A DNA stretch of 39,098 bases from Bacillota bacterium (GCA_012510855.1 JAAZHE010000086.1:1-39098); one strand, 5' to 3'; shown: positions 1-10,175, counted from the first letter of the stretch. A program made the numbers and translations. The notes: generated by a model from the sequence alone, not told the origin.

Positions 1-500
1 AACTCGATGGCCCAATCTAAGTAGGGCTCTTCCACTAAGAAATCTCCCCGGTATAGTTCTAGACTGCTTCGAAAGGCATCAATGGCTGCTTCTGGGTCGG
101 TCTTCTCCAGCTTCCTGCCTTCTGTATAAAGCCGCTCGAATTCTTCGGTATCTACCCAGCATTCAGGTGTATTTTCCAAGCAATAAAGGCCTCCAGAGCA
201 AGTAAGGAGATTGGATTTGGCATAACGTTTAAGATCCGGATCAATAATCCGCCGGACGAAATGGACACAGGTATGTAGGTTTTGCTCAGTTGAGGCATCT
301 AGATCGGTATCGGGCCAAAGCAGCTCATTTAATACGTCCTTAGGGACCTTTTCACCCCGCCGTGAGGCTAAGTACCGAAAAAGATTAAGAGCTTTTTTAG
401 ATTTCCACTGAGATACTGGAACCTCTTTGGAATTGACTTCCAAGGCAAATGGTCCCAAAAACCAGACTTTCAACCGAGTCCGAGGCGAGTCTGATAGCAT
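1..500 (-). CDS. SARP/BTAD-family transcriptional regulator, N-terminal part (runs off window edge)
   Basis: Manual translation from ATG at 500: MLSDSPRTRLKVWFLGPFALEVNSKEVPVSQWKSKKALNLFRYLASRRGEKVPKDVLNELLWPD...ELYRGDFLVEEPYLDWAIE; winged-helix plus BTAD-like pattern. Not in ORF track because truncated. Confidence 0.8.
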   Translation of the reverse strand, partial: MLSDSPRTRLKVWFLGPFALEVNSKEVPVSQWKSKKALNLFRYLASRRGEKVPKDVLNELLWPDTDLDASTEQNLHTCVHFVRRIIDPDLKRYAKSNLLTCSGGLYCLENTPECWVDTEEFERLYTEGRKLEKTDPEAAIDAFRSSLELYRGDFLVEEPYLDWAIE

Positions 501-540
501 AGATCAGCCCCTCCTAAGCTGACGTACTGCATCTTGCGGC

Positions 541-1863
541 TTAATCTATCAAGAAGACTAAGCCCAAAGTGTACACTGACTCCTTCGTCGGCAGCTGGGC
601 ACAGTGGAGACTGATGCCGGCTTGAGCACCAGCGCTTCGCATAACCGCCAGTTCATGTCCTAGCTCACCGCTATCGTAGGTTAAGTCATATCGGAATCGC
701 CAGTTTTCCAAAGCTAAAGCAGCACTGCACCGCAGCCACGCTGACTCAACAAAGCGCCCTTCTTTAGGAGCATAGGCGATGGGTAAATACACCGCCTCAA
801 CTTCTACGTCGCCCCACTGCACTTCGTCGGATACTCCGCACCGAATCAGTGGGTCACTACCCTCCCTTTGGTCTATATGAACGGCGAATCCCAATTCTCC
901 CAATACGGCCCAGGCTCCGCCTATCCTGTAAGACAGACTTCCGGGAAAGGCTTCAGCTACAGCGTCTAACCTATATTTGTCCCCCTTAAGCAGCACACCG
1001 CCCCTTGTCCCGACTTCGCCCTCCATGAGGCCTACGCCCATCCAAACCTCGCCTTGGGTTCCTGCTTGTCCCCGGGTCCGAGCCATCAGCTCCTGAAGAC
1101 CCTTGATGGTTCCAATGGAGACTACAGGTCCCTGTTCTGCCAAAGCCCTCGGGCTCATGATCTCAGCACCGGCGAAGAGGGCAAAGTACCTTCTTGCCTG
1201 TTCCTTGGTGTACTTCAGATTTTGAACTAGGACTGCCAGGGGCCGGTGCTTCTCGGCAGAAAGCCAGTCTGTAATCCGGACATTGCCTAAAGCATTGGCA
1301 GGGCTTCCGTATTCCAGTTCGATGTCCGTTAGGACTCCGCTATCTGGATCGCCGTAGTACCTGGGCGTTAAGGTAATCCTCAGTCCATATTCCGCTTCCT
1401 CTTCCCGGGCAGCGGCTATCTTATCTTCTGCGACTTCTATAGAAACAGGCTGGTCACCCATGGTGACCAACCAAGTCTTGTATTCAAAGGCCGTCGCTGA
1501 GCCGGCATGCTTCCCCCGTAGCCCCACAGTGAAAGCGGCAGGAAAATCTCCTACCAGGTTCAAGAGGGCATCATCGGTAATAATTGTATAGCCGCCCTGG
1601 ACATCTTCTTCTCTTGCGTATTCGGCACTAGCCTCGATGATTTTTCCCATTTCATAACGCAGTTCAAAGAGGCTCAGCTCGTATACAATCACCGGCTCCT
1701 CCTTGGGAGCCGGAAGCTCCTCCCAGCCCGGAGCCGTAAGCTGCCTGGGTGCCTCATCGAGATCTACCTCTGCTGCTAATACGCTCAGGGTGCCGCCGGC
1801 CACGGCAGCACCGCAGAGTAAGAAAACAAGGAACAATACTATCCGTTTTTGTTGTTCGGTCAC
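541..1863 (-). CDS. Exported hypothetical protein, C-terminal half looks beta-barrel/outer-membrane-like
   Basis: 440 aa ORF, GTG start with GGGGAGG upstream, N-terminal signal peptide, alternating amphipathic beta pattern in C-terminal half; directly downstream of secretin gene. Confidence 0.7.
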   Translation of the reverse strand: MTEQQKRIVLFLVFLLCGAAVAGGTLSVLAAEVDLDEAPRQLTAPGWEELPAPKEEPVIVYELSLFELRYEMGKIIEASAEYAREEDVQGGYTIITDDALLNLVGDFPAAFTVGLRGKHAGSATAFEYKTWLVTMGDQPVSIEVAEDKIAAAREEEAEYGLRITLTPRYYGDPDSGVLTDIELEYGSPANALGNVRITDWLSAEKHRPLAVLVQNLKYTKEQARRYFALFAGAEIMSPRALAEQGPVVSIGTIKGLQELMARTRGQAGTQGEVWMGVGLMEGEVGTRGGVLLKGDKYRLDAVAEAFPGSLSYRIGGAWAVLGELGFAVHIDQREGSDPLIRCGVSDEVQWGDVEVEAVYLPIAYAPKEGRFVESAWLRCSAALALENWRFRYDLTYDSGELGHELAVMRSAGAQAGISLHCAQLPTKESVYTLGLVFLID

Positions 1864-1878
1864 CTGTGCCTACCTCCC

Positions 1879-3087
1879 CTATTGGATGACAGGGGTGACA
1901 AATACGAGGACTTCCCGATCGCCCTCCCGCTTGATATCATTTCTAAACAGCCAGCGGATGATTGGTATATCCCCGAGGATCGGCACTTTCCGAGATAAGT
2001 TGTAAAAGTCCTGCATAGTCATACCTGCCAACACCGCCGTCTGGCCGTTGGCCAGCCGCACTGTAGTTGATACGGCATTCCGCTTGACAACCAGATCGGG
2101 CCTTGCTTCACTGACAAAATGGCTGACCTCGGGGGCCAGGTTAAGGAGTATATGATCATCCGGCAGGATAGTCGGAGTGACTTTGAGAACGACTCCTACC
2201 TCAACCCTTTCAATCCGGGATGTTTCATCTTCATCTGCTTGGATAGGCAGAATCTGCAGATCACCGATAAACAGCTCCGCGGTTTCCCGATCCGCAACTA
2301 GCACCCGGGGGTCGGCGTGGATTTCGGCTTCTTGTTTTTGTTCCAGCATTCTGAGTTCAGTTATAAGATCGCCCCAGATGTTGGTCTCCAAAGATAGAGC
2401 CCCGCCACTATAACCAATGGTCCCATACCAGCTATCATTGACACTCTGCCCTTTGTTAACGGTGAACTCACTCAAGATACCGTTCCCCAACTCTTTTAAT
2501 GCTGAGGACGACACCTCGGTTACCAGCACCTTGATCTCCACAGTCCTGCGGGGTGTGTCGATCTGATTGATCAAGTTCTTAATCCTCTCCAGCTCCAGAG
2601 GCGGTGCCGAGATGGTGAGAATGTTCCCTCCCGGGGTTCCTCTTACGTATGAAGTCAAGAAGGTTGGAAGCTGCTCAATGACTTCCTGTGCAGTTACATT
2701 ATTCAGACGGATGATTTCAGTCTCCACCAAGGCACTAAAAGTAGTATTCCGGGGATCAGGAAGGCCCACTATGTAATAGTCATCCACCTTGCGGAAGGAA
2801 AGACCTCCCGTAAAGAGAATCATCCTCAAGGCCTTTTCCAATGGTACATCCTGAAGATCCGCAGTTACCTGACCGCTCACAGTCTGATCAGCAATAATAG
2901 TCACGCCAGTCTGCAAAGAGATTTCATTGAGGGCCTCCCTGAGATCTGTTTCAAATAACATGATATTAACCAGAGGTTCATCTTCTTCCTGAGCAAAGCC
3001 GACTCCGCCAACCAAGAGCACTAACACCACTGTCCACAAACACGCTGTCAACTGCCAGTTACCTTTTCCCACTTTTCTACCCCCCAC
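1879..3087 (-). CDS. Secretin (GspD/PilQ family) with STN/N-domain and secretin domain
   Basis: Signal peptide, STN-like repeat (DLREALNEISLQTGVTIIADQTVSGQVTADLQDVPLEKALRMIL), N1-like repeat, and C-terminal secretin signature VPILGDIPIIRWLFR. Confidence 0.9.
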   Translation of the reverse strand: MGGRKVGKGNWQLTACLWTVVLVLLVGGVGFAQEEDEPLVNIMLFETDLREALNEISLQTGVTIIADQTVSGQVTADLQDVPLEKALRMILFTGGLSFRKVDDYYIVGLPDPRNTTFSALVETEIIRLNNVTAQEVIEQLPTFLTSYVRGTPGGNILTISAPPLELERIKNLINQIDTPRRTVEIKVLVTEVSSSALKELGNGILSEFTVNKGQSVNDSWYGTIGYSGGALSLETNIWGDLITELRMLEQKQEAEIHADPRVLVADRETAELFIGDLQILPIQADEDETSRIERVEVGVVLKVTPTILPDDHILLNLAPEVSHFVSEARPDLVVKRNAVSTTVRLANGQTAVLAGMTMQDFYNLSRKVPILGDIPIIRWLFRNDIKREGDREVLVFVTPVIQ

Positions 3088-3123
3088 AGTTTACCCCAAC
3101 AAGTTGCAAACAGTCCAAGTTCT

Positions 3124-3666
3124 TTACCCCGTCAACGGTACTACAGTGTAAACGATGGTTCCCCTATACGTCCCAGGGGTGTCCATCCACGTTGCCAAAA
3201 GCTGAACATCCATCCTGAGGATGTTCCTTCCCGCAGTTTGACTGGAAAATACAGGTTCTCCTGTAGCATCCCTAGTTCTAAGGGTATGCCAGGGGCTCTC
3301 ACCGGCAGAACCAATTAGCCTAAACCCCATTTGGGAACTAGGCAGGCTTGTGCCGTTGGGCCCTTGAAAGGCTTCGTCGGCTGCTGAGATATATAAAGCA
3401 TGGGGCACATTACCGGCAACTTCGATCTGCACCGCGTCCGTCTTTGAGGCTAAGATGCCTTCCTCCAGCATCACAGCATCTTTGGTGGTGTCAAAATCTT
3501 CTTCAGTAAAGACTAGCTCGGAAGTATTGACACGTACCAAGAGCATTTGGGGTATGGTGACAATTACCTGGATCTCAGCCCTATCCAATACTTGGGCATT
3601 GGCGGGACAGACGCCGAACAAGAACACCAACAACAGCCAAACAATTATCCACTTACGGCCATTCAT
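3124..3666 (-). CDS. Secreted beta-sandwich-like hypothetical protein
   Basis: ORF 3124..3735; internal ATG at 3666 preceded by AAGGGG-type RBS and followed by signal peptide MNGRKWIIVWLLLVFLFGVCPANAQ; C-term TPGTYRGTIVYTVVP. Confidence 0.7.
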   Translation of the reverse strand: MNGRKWIIVWLLLVFLFGVCPANAQVLDRAEIQVIVTIPQMLLVRVNTSELVFTEEDFDTTKDAVMLEEGILASKTDAVQIEVAGNVPHALYISAADEAFQGPNGTSLPSSQMGFRLIGSAGESPWHTLRTRDATGEPVFSSQTAGRNILRMDVQLLATWMDTPGTYRGTIVYTVVPLTG

Positions 3667-3861
3667 AGGGCACCCCTTCTTATTCGCAATTTTCTCCCTT
3701 GGTTGTCTGTTTCCTCTTTTTCCTAGCCCAATCATAGAAATAAATTCTCAAAAACAAATCAAAGCGTGGTAAGACTTTAAGGACTCATATCAAGACAAGG
3801 CATGGCGGAGAGGGAAGTAGCGAGGTCTAGAGGGAGATTACCGGAGAAGGCGCTGCAAACA

Positions 3862-3888
3862 AAAGGGAGAGCTCTCCACTCTCCCTTT
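3862..3888. terminator. Perfect 10-bp hairpin downstream of glnS
   Basis: AAAGGGAGAG-ctctcca-CTCTCCCTTT, intergenic. Confidence 0.6.
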
Positions 3889-4001
3889 ACTGTTCCAACG
3901 ACTTATCTTATATTGTCGTCATATGTTTTACTGTTGGCTAGCTAGTCTCTTCCACTGTACCCTCTTAGGGCAAACGGCAACCCATTTTGAGGATAGCGAG
4001 A

Positions 4002-5711
4002 CTAGCTTTGGGCATCCTGCCTTTTCTGGATCTTGGCCCAGCTGTCCTTTAGGGCAACTGTTCGGTTGAAGACCAGACTGCCAGGCTTTGAATCCACTAT
4101 ATCTACGCAGAAATAACCCTGCCGCTCAAATTGATAGAAACTGCCCGGTTCCGCATCGGCTAAGCTCGGCTCAAGCTTACAATCCTTGAGCACTATCAAG
4201 GACTCGGGGTTCACATAGTTCCAGAAGTCCTCCACATCTCCGGGATTTTCGATGGTAAAGAGGCGATCGTAGAGCCGCACCTCAGCGGGGACTGCATGGG
4301 CTGCAGAAACCCAGTGAATAATTCCTCGTACCTTCCGGCCGTCGGGAGTGCTGCCTCCTAAAGTCTCAGGGTCGTAGGTGCACCGCAGCTCAACTACATT
4401 GCCGTCCTCATCCTTAATTACCTTCTCACATTTAATCACATAGCCATAGCGCAGGCGCACTTCTCTACCGGGAGCAAGTCTCCTGTATCCCTTAGGGGGA
4501 TCCTCCATGAAGTCCTCCTGCTCAATAAAGACCTCCCGGGAAAAGGGCACCTTTCTGGTCCCCATGCTGGGATCCTCTGGATTGTTGACGGCCTCCAGCT
4601 CCTCAACTTTCCCTTCAGGATAGTTCTCAATCACAACCTTCAGGGGCCGCAAGACCGCCATGACCCGTGGCGCACGGCGGTTCAAATCCTCTCTGACGCA
4701 GTGCTCCAACATGGCTATATCCACAACGCTGTTCTTCTTAGCAACTCCCACCCGCTCGCAGAAATCCCGGATAGCCTCGGGAGTGTAACCCCGGCGCCGC
4801 ACCCCGGCTATAGTCGGAACCCGGGGGTCATCCCAGCCAGCGACATAACCATCCTCGATGAGCTTCAGCAGTTTACGCTTGCTGGTGATGGTATATGAAA
4901 GATTAAGTCTAGCAAATTCAATCTGCTGCGGACGGCAGGGTACGCTCACATTTTCCAACACCCAGTCGTAGAGGGGCCTGTGATCTTCGAATTCCAAGGT
5001 ACAGATGGAGTGGGTGATGCCCTCCAACGCATCGGAAATGGGATGGGTGAAATCATACATGGGGTAAATGCACCATTTATCCCCCGTACGATAATGATTC
5101 ACCCGCTTGATACGGTACAAGATCGGATCCCTCATATTCATGTTAGGAGAAGCCATATCGATCTTGGCTCTGAGAACCTTAGAACCGTCGGGGAACTCTC
5201 CGGCCCGCATCCGCTGGAAAAGATCAAGATTCTCCTCCACAGAGCGATTCCTGTATGGACTCTCCCTGCCCGGCTCCGTTAGAGTCCCCCGGTACTCCCG
5301 GATCTCCTCCGGAGAAAGGTCGTCCACATAAGCTAATCCTTTCTTGATTAACTCAACGGCGTATTCATAGAGCTGCTCGAAATAATCCGCGGCGTGGTAG
5401 AGGTGTTCCCCCCAGTCGAACCCCAGCCATTTGACGTCCCGTTTCATGGCCTCCACATATTCGACTGACTCTTTTTCTGGATCGGTATCATCAAAGCGAA
5501 GATGACATCTGCCACCAAACTTCTCTGCCAAGCCAAAATTAAGGCAAATGGACTTGGCGTGACCTATGTGCAGATAACCATTGGGCTCAGGCGGAAATCG
5601 AGTTACAATCTCCTTATGTTTGCCGCTCTCTAGATCTTTCATGATAATGTCTTCGATAAAATTAGCTGGCTGCATTCCTTCACTCACTGACGACGACTCC
5701 CTTCCCAACAA
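4002..5711 (-). CDS. glnS: Glutaminyl-tRNA synthetase
   Basis: 569 aa; [42 protein letters not shown]-type [38 protein letters not shown] (KMSKS equivalent). Confidence 0.95.
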   Translation of the reverse strand: MLGRESSSVSEGMQPANFIEDIIMKDLESGKHKEIVTRFPPEPNGYLHIGHAKSICLNFGLAEKFGGRCHLRFDDTDPEKESVEYVEAMKRDVKWLGFDWGEHLYHAADYFEQLYEYAVELIKKGLAYVDDLSPEEIREYRGTLTEPGRESPYRNRSVEENLDLFQRMRAGEFPDGSKVLRAKIDMASPNMNMRDPILYRIKRVNHYRTGDKWCIYPMYDFTHPISDALEGITHSICTLEFEDHRPLYDWVLENVSVPCRPQQIEFARLNLSYTITSKRKLLKLIEDGYVAGWDDPRVPTIAGVRRRGYTPEAIRDFCERVGVAKKNSVVDIAMLEHCVREDLNRRAPRVMAVLRPLKVVIENYPEGKVEELEAVNNPEDPSMGTRKVPFSREVFIEQEDFMEDPPKGYRRLAPGREVRLRYGYVIKCEKVIKDEDGNVVELRCTYDPETLGGSTPDGRKVRGIIHWVSAAHAVPAEVRLYDRLFTIENPGDVEDFWNYVNPESLIVLKDCKLEPSLADAEPGSFYQFERQGYFCVDIVDSKPGSLVFNRTVALKDSWAKIQKRQDAQS

Positions 5712-5944
5712 GCTACTACTCTATTCTAGTTTACGCCTATGATTCCTCTCCTTGGCATCGGGCATTCAAAAACTAAGTAAAAGCAATCCACTAATATGAT
5801 TGTACCACTATTTCGCTTTCTCCGATCAAGTTGGCAAAACCCTTGGCAGTAGTTGGGTACTAGGGTTGGAAGTTCTAGAACTTGCAGTTCTAGATAGGAA
5901 AAGAGAAAGGAATGGGCATTAGAGAGGAGCAGGAGACCAAGCGT

Positions 5945-5990
5945 CAAAAAAAGCAGGCGGCACTGGCTGAAAAGCTGGTGCCGCCCTTTT
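5945..5990 (-). terminator. Rho-independent terminator of the ribose-type/URO-D operon
   Basis: GGCGGCAC-N14-GTGCCGCC stem; minus-strand reading followed by TGCTTTTTTT. Confidence 0.75.
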
Positions 5991-6020
5991 TCGGGTAAGT
6001 GCAAGTCATGGAAGACCAGA

Positions 6021-7184
6021 TCAATAGGTACACTTCCTGGCCTCATCGGTAAAGGCTGCGAGCAACTCTAAATCAGCATCGAAAAAGTGATCCGAGGGAG
6101 CCAGGATATAGCCGCCGTTCTCTCCAGCGGCTTCAAAGCACCGCCTGACCGCCTTCCTCGTCTCTTCAGGTGTACATCCCACAAAGTAGTGATACTGGTC
6201 AAACCCGCCGATCATGCACACCCGATGGCCGATGCGGCGCTTAGCCTCTGCCAAATCTACATCTCCACCCATTGCCGGCGGCGTAAATGTCTCCATGGCA
6301 TCGGGATTCATGTCAGCAATCATTTCTAGGATGGGCATCATCCCGCCGCATGTATGATAAACCACCCGCTGACCTACTTCGTGTATGAGGCCGATAAGCT
6401 CGCTATCATAGGGAGCCACAAACTCCTCGAAAATCTTAGGCGAGATAACCGTCGTTGAGGCATCTCCGCCCCCTAACTCCAAAAGATCGAACTTAGCTCC
6501 CGCCAGGGATCGGATGTACTCCTTCTTTCTATTTTGGAGTATGCTGAGGAATTCATGCACCCACTTTGGGTCATCGTAAGTTGCATAAATGAGATTTTCG
6601 ATGCCGTACAGACATGCTGCATCTTGCCAACAGCCGGGTTGTCCAAAAACATCGAAGGTGGCAATATGACCGCGCACAATCCCCCGATCGCCCCGTTCCG
6701 CTGCGATCCTGTTAACCTCATCGATGTCGCATTTTGGGTAGGTCATGTATTGGAGCAGTTCAATGTCCTTTTTTTCCTTGATCGGATACTCAGTCACCAT
6801 GGTGGATTTATCATCGGTCTTGACCACCATTTGCAGACTACCCTTGGGTGTGACAAAGGTATACCGCTCCACTGTGAACCAAGGATCGGGGAGCTCCTCC
6901 CGTTCAATTCGCCACTGGTCACTGACCACCCGGCGGGGTTCGAGAAAACCGGTGGTGCTTTTCTGATTGGGATCATAGTACTCGCCCCGGGATGGATCCG
7001 GCTTGTAAGCAACTACCCAAGCAATGGGGTCAAAGCCGAAACGCTCGAAAAAATCATCATTGGTATAGCCCGGCAGGTACTTGTCAAGAAAGTAGGGCAT
7101 AACATGATGGGTGGTAACCGGCAGCCGGTCGGGCACTCCGCCCGCAAGTGCCGTCAGCATCCTTTCCCTGGAAGTCATGGCCAT
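6021..7184 (-). CDS. URO-D/MtaA-superfamily protein, paralogue 1 (HxCG type)
   Basis: 387 aa; MTSRERMLTALAGGVPDRLPV N-terminus, YHTCGGMMPILEMIADMNPDAMETF, IGGFD; lacks HemE-type PVWFMRQAGR. Confidence 0.85.
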   Translation of the reverse strand: MAMTSRERMLTALAGGVPDRLPVTTHHVMPYFLDKYLPGYTNDDFFERFGFDPIAWVVAYKPDPSRGEYYDPNQKSTTGFLEPRRVVSDQWRIEREELPDPWFTVERYTFVTPKGSLQMVVKTDDKSTMVTEYPIKEKKDIELLQYMTYPKCDIDEVNRIAAERGDRGIVRGHIATFDVFGQPGCWQDAACLYGIENLIYATYDDPKWVHEFLSILQNRKKEYIRSLAGAKFDLLELGGGDASTTVISPKIFEEFVAPYDSELIGLIHEVGQRVVYHTCGGMMPILEMIADMNPDAMETFTPPAMGGDVDLAEAKRRIGHRVCMIGGFDQYHYFVGCTPEETRKAVRRCFEAAGENGGYILAPSDHFFDADLELLAAFTDEARKCTY

Positions 7185-7202
7185 TACTAAATCCCCCCAG
7201 CA

Positions 7203-8231
7203 CTAAGCGGTTTGGAGAATCCTATCCCTGAAGTAATTCCTTGTCTTGTTGATGACGATTGCCACTACAACCAACAGACCGAAAATCACCCGCCGCAGAT
7301 ACGGATTCACATTGAACATGGACAAACCTGCTTCTACCAGGGCCAGGAAGATGATTCCTGCCAAAACGTTGATGATGGACCCCCGTCCACCCTGCTGCTC
7401 GATACCGCCGATAATGGCACCGGCAAAGGCCATGAAGATGTCTCCATCAGCCATACTTGGGGGGACCGAGTGTAGGTAGCCCGTATAGAAAAGTGCAGCC
7501 AGTCCTGCAAATCCACCTGCCAGTGAGAAGGTAAAGAAAGTGATTCGGGCAGGGTTAAGGCCCAACATCGCTGCTGACCGCTTGTTACCGCCTACAGCGT
7601 AAATATGAAGCCCGAAGGGTGTGTACTTGAGAATAAATGCCACTAGCAAGATGAATGCAAAGAAAAGCGGAACTGCGTTGGACGGGTCGCGCCCAATCGC
7701 CATATAAAGCTTTGGAAAACCACTGTAAATCGGATATGAATGGAGAAGTAAAGTTCCGCCTTCATAGGCCATGAAAGCTCCCAGAGTTGCTAGAAATGGA
7801 TTAAGACCGAGATAGCCCACCATGTAACCATTAATTGCGCCTCCGATGAATCCAAGGACCACTGGAATAAGGACGCAAAGAACTGGATGGATGCCTGGAA
7901 ACCACTTGGTGATGATCATGGCACTCAACATGGCAATGAAACCGGTCATCTCCGCCAGTGACAAGTCCATGGCCCCTAAGAGCTGACACAAGGACACTCC
8001 CACTACGATAAAGCCCAGGGGGATGGAGGAGTAGAGCATAAAGGAAAGTGTACTCAGCTTGAGCATTCCCTCGGGTCGCAGGATAGCAAAAATCGTGTAA
8101 AAGACGATGATCAATACCCAAGCGAGATTATCTACAAAAAGAAGCTGAAGTCTTTTCTTATCCCACCGCGGGCGTACTTCCGGCCCTTTTACTACTGATC
8201 CAACTGCGGCGTTTTGCACCCTACCCGACAT
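7203..8231 (-). CDS. Sugar (ribose-type) ABC transporter permease
   Basis: RbsC/BPD_transp_2 pattern (GFIVVGVSLCQLLGAMDLSLAEMTGF, NPFLATLGAFMAYEGG, GGNKRSAAMLGLNP, GGRGSIINVLAGI); ATG at 8231 has AGGAGG 6 nt upstream, better than track start 8258. Confidence 0.9.
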   Translation of the reverse strand: MSGRVQNAAVGSVVKGPEVRPRWDKKRLQLLFVDNLAWVLIIVFYTIFAILRPEGMLKLSTLSFMLYSSIPLGFIVVGVSLCQLLGAMDLSLAEMTGFIAMLSAMIITKWFPGIHPVLCVLIPVVLGFIGGAINGYMVGYLGLNPFLATLGAFMAYEGGTLLLHSYPIYSGFPKLYMAIGRDPSNAVPLFFAFILLVAFILKYTPFGLHIYAVGGNKRSAAMLGLNPARITFFTFSLAGGFAGLAALFYTGYLHSVPPSMADGDIFMAFAGAIIGGIEQQGGRGSIINVLAGIIFLALVEAGLSMFNVNPYLRRVIFGLLVVVAIVINKTRNYFRDRILQTA

Positions 8232-8991
8232 GTCTCTTTCCTCCTTCTCCTGCACCATCGGCCAAGAGATCCTCTATTTCCTCCCGGCTGATCTCATCTT
8301 TGTGGACATCGAGAACCTTCTTGCCGTGAGAAATAAGAACTATTCTGTCGACAACTGCGTAGATCTGGCCCATATTGTGGGATATGAGAATGACGCTGAT
8401 GCCATTATCCCTGAGCTGTTCTATAAATGATAACACTTTCTTCTGAGCTTCAACTGAAAGGGCATTAGTTGGCTCATCGAGAATCACCATTTTTGCCTTG
8501 AAGTACATGGCCCGGGCAATGGCAACCCCTTGGCGCTCACCACCAGAGCAGAATCGAATTTCATGGTCCAGAGAAGGTACAGAAAGACCCATCTGCTGCA
8601 GCAAGGGTGCCACAATCTCCTTCATTGCTCGAAAGTCAAGAATCCGCAAGGGGCCAACCTGCTTGCAAATCTCACGTCCCATGAACACATTCTTAACGAT
8701 GCTTAGCTGATCAAAAACAGCTTGTTCCTGGTAAACTGCTTCAATTCCTAAGGCCCGGGAGTCTTTTATGGATTTGATCTTTACCTCTTCACCATTCCAG
8801 TAAAACTTGCCCGAGGTGGCTGGACTTACTCCAATGATGGTCTTAATGAGGGTCGACTTGCCGGCACCATTATTGCCCAGCAGGCCTACAACTTCCCCCT
8901 TGTGAACATCCATACTGACTCCTCTGACCGCATGTACATGACCGTAACGCTTGTGTACATCCTCCAAACGGAGCAGCGGCACTTTACCCAT
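8221..8991 (-). CDS. Sugar ABC transporter ATP-binding protein (single-domain, RbsA/FrcA-like)
   Basis: Walker A GNNGAGKST, signature CSGGERQGVAIARAM, Walker B MVILDEPTNAL; 256 aa so only one ABC domain. Confidence 0.9.
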   Translation of the reverse strand: MGKVPLLRLEDVHKRYGHVHAVRGVSMDVHKGEVVGLLGNNGAGKSTLIKTIIGVSPATSGKFYWNGEEVKIKSIKDSRALGIEAVYQEQAVFDQLSIVKNVFMGREICKQVGPLRILDFRAMKEIVAPLLQQMGLSVPSLDHEIRFCSGGERQGVAIARAMYFKAKMVILDEPTNALSVEAQKKVLSFIEQLRDNGISVILISHNMGQIYAVVDRIVLISHGKKVLDVHKDEISREEIEDLLADGAGEGGKRHVG

Positions 8992-9017
8992 TCCTGTATC
9001 TCCTTCCGAGTCTTGGT

Positions 9018-9044
9018 CCTACCCGGGGATAATCCCCGGGTAGG
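9018..9044. promoter_or_regulatory. Intercistronic hairpin between substrate-binding protein and ATPase genes
   Basis: CCTACCCGGGGAT-A-ATCCCCGGGTAGG, perfect 13-nt arms. Confidence 0.8.
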
Positions 9045-9065
9045 TTGACGGTAAATCAGAGAGAA

Positions 9066-10175
9066 CTACTTCAACCAGAGCTTTGCGGCGTTACCCCAGA
9101 TAGAGGGGTCATCGAGGTTCTCAGGAGTTACCAGCATGCCCTGTACCTTAAACCACCGGTGACCGTAAGCCTCTTCCACAGTGGCCGGGGCCCAAACCTG
9201 CTCAGCCCATGGAGCTACACCCTCGTGGACTCCACCGGTAATCTGAAGATCCTCGGCAGGCACTACGGAACCGATAGGCGGCAGTGCATCCTCGCCCTGC
9301 TCGAGGATAACGGTGAGGAAGTGCATGGCCAGCGGACCGTAGAAGAGGTTGGGCTGAACCAGACCGCGGTCAGCATAACCCTGTCTGATGAGCTCGATAT
9401 ACTCGGGTGCTGCACCAATGTAGGCGATGAAGACATGGCCCTCTTCACCCCGTGGAACCAGCATGCCGGCTCTCTCGAGGGCTGTCATGGCACCTCTGGC
9501 GTTCAGGTCATTCTGAGCGACGATGGCCACCGGCCGTCCGTACTGCTGAATTGCAGCAAAGACGTTTCTCTGGGCCGTTGCGGCATCAGACTTGGTGAAA
9601 TACTCAATGAAGGTAATGTCGGGATACTGAGCAAATACGTCCTTGTATCCTTCTGCCCGCTCCCGGTCGGCGTCGTTGGCAGCATCACCCTGGACGCTAA
9701 TGACTACACCCTCAGCTTTGCCGTAGGTTTCCTCTAAGTAAGCGATGACTTCATAGGCAAGCTTCTGAGCAGCCTCATAGGAACCAAAGCGGACGTTGAT
9801 GGCAACAGCGGGGGTATCAACGTCGGTGTTATATGTTACAGTCGGGACACCCTGCTCCTTGCACCATTCGGCAATGGCAGCGGTGGCCTTGGCATCTACC
9901 GGTGACCAGATGATGCCGTCTACTCCCAACTCGACGAAGTACCGCAGCTGTTTAATCTGATCTTCAACTTTGAAATCTGCGTTCTGGGTGATTACTCTCC
10001 AGCCCTGTTCCTCGGCATAGAAGTGGATGGCCTTGTCGCAAACCTTCATCCACTCATCGCCCATGTACAGGGAGTCATGTCCAAAGAAGTACTCCTTAGC
10101 AAGACCTACGGGAGCTCAAAGCAGTGCTACAACTAAACCAAGTACTAAGCCCAGCATTACATGTTTCTTCATCAT
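9066..10175 (-). pseudogene. Ribose-type ABC substrate-binding protein with in-frame TGA in the signal peptide (codon 20)
   Basis: Minus strand from ATG 10175: MMKKHVMLGLVLGLVVALL*APVGLAKEYFFGHDSLYMGDEWMKV..., same frame as track ORF 9066..10064; RBS GGGAGG upstream of 10175. May be a sequencing error rather than a true pseudogene. Confidence 0.75.

Noticed and set aside
5726-6046. 106-aa minus-strand ORF
   Set aside because: Overlaps the 3' end of URO-D paralogue 1 and the terminator hairpin at 5945-5990; no RBS or recognisable protein features.
6021-7184. Annotation of URO-D paralogues as hemE
   Set aside because: No PVWFMRQAGR-type N-terminal motif, multiple divergent copies, transporter context and no haem pathway genes; superfamily membership only.
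6534-7190. 218-aa plus-strand ORF
   Set aside because: Antisense to URO-D paralogue 1; no independent support.
9045-9737. 230-aa plus-strand ORF
   Set aside because: Antisense to the clear binding-protein gene; sequence reads as mirror of coding DNA, no family resemblance.
10116-10118. TGA as selenocysteine codon
   Set aside because: It lies in a signal peptide core where no catalytic residue is expected, and no SECIS-like element was evident.
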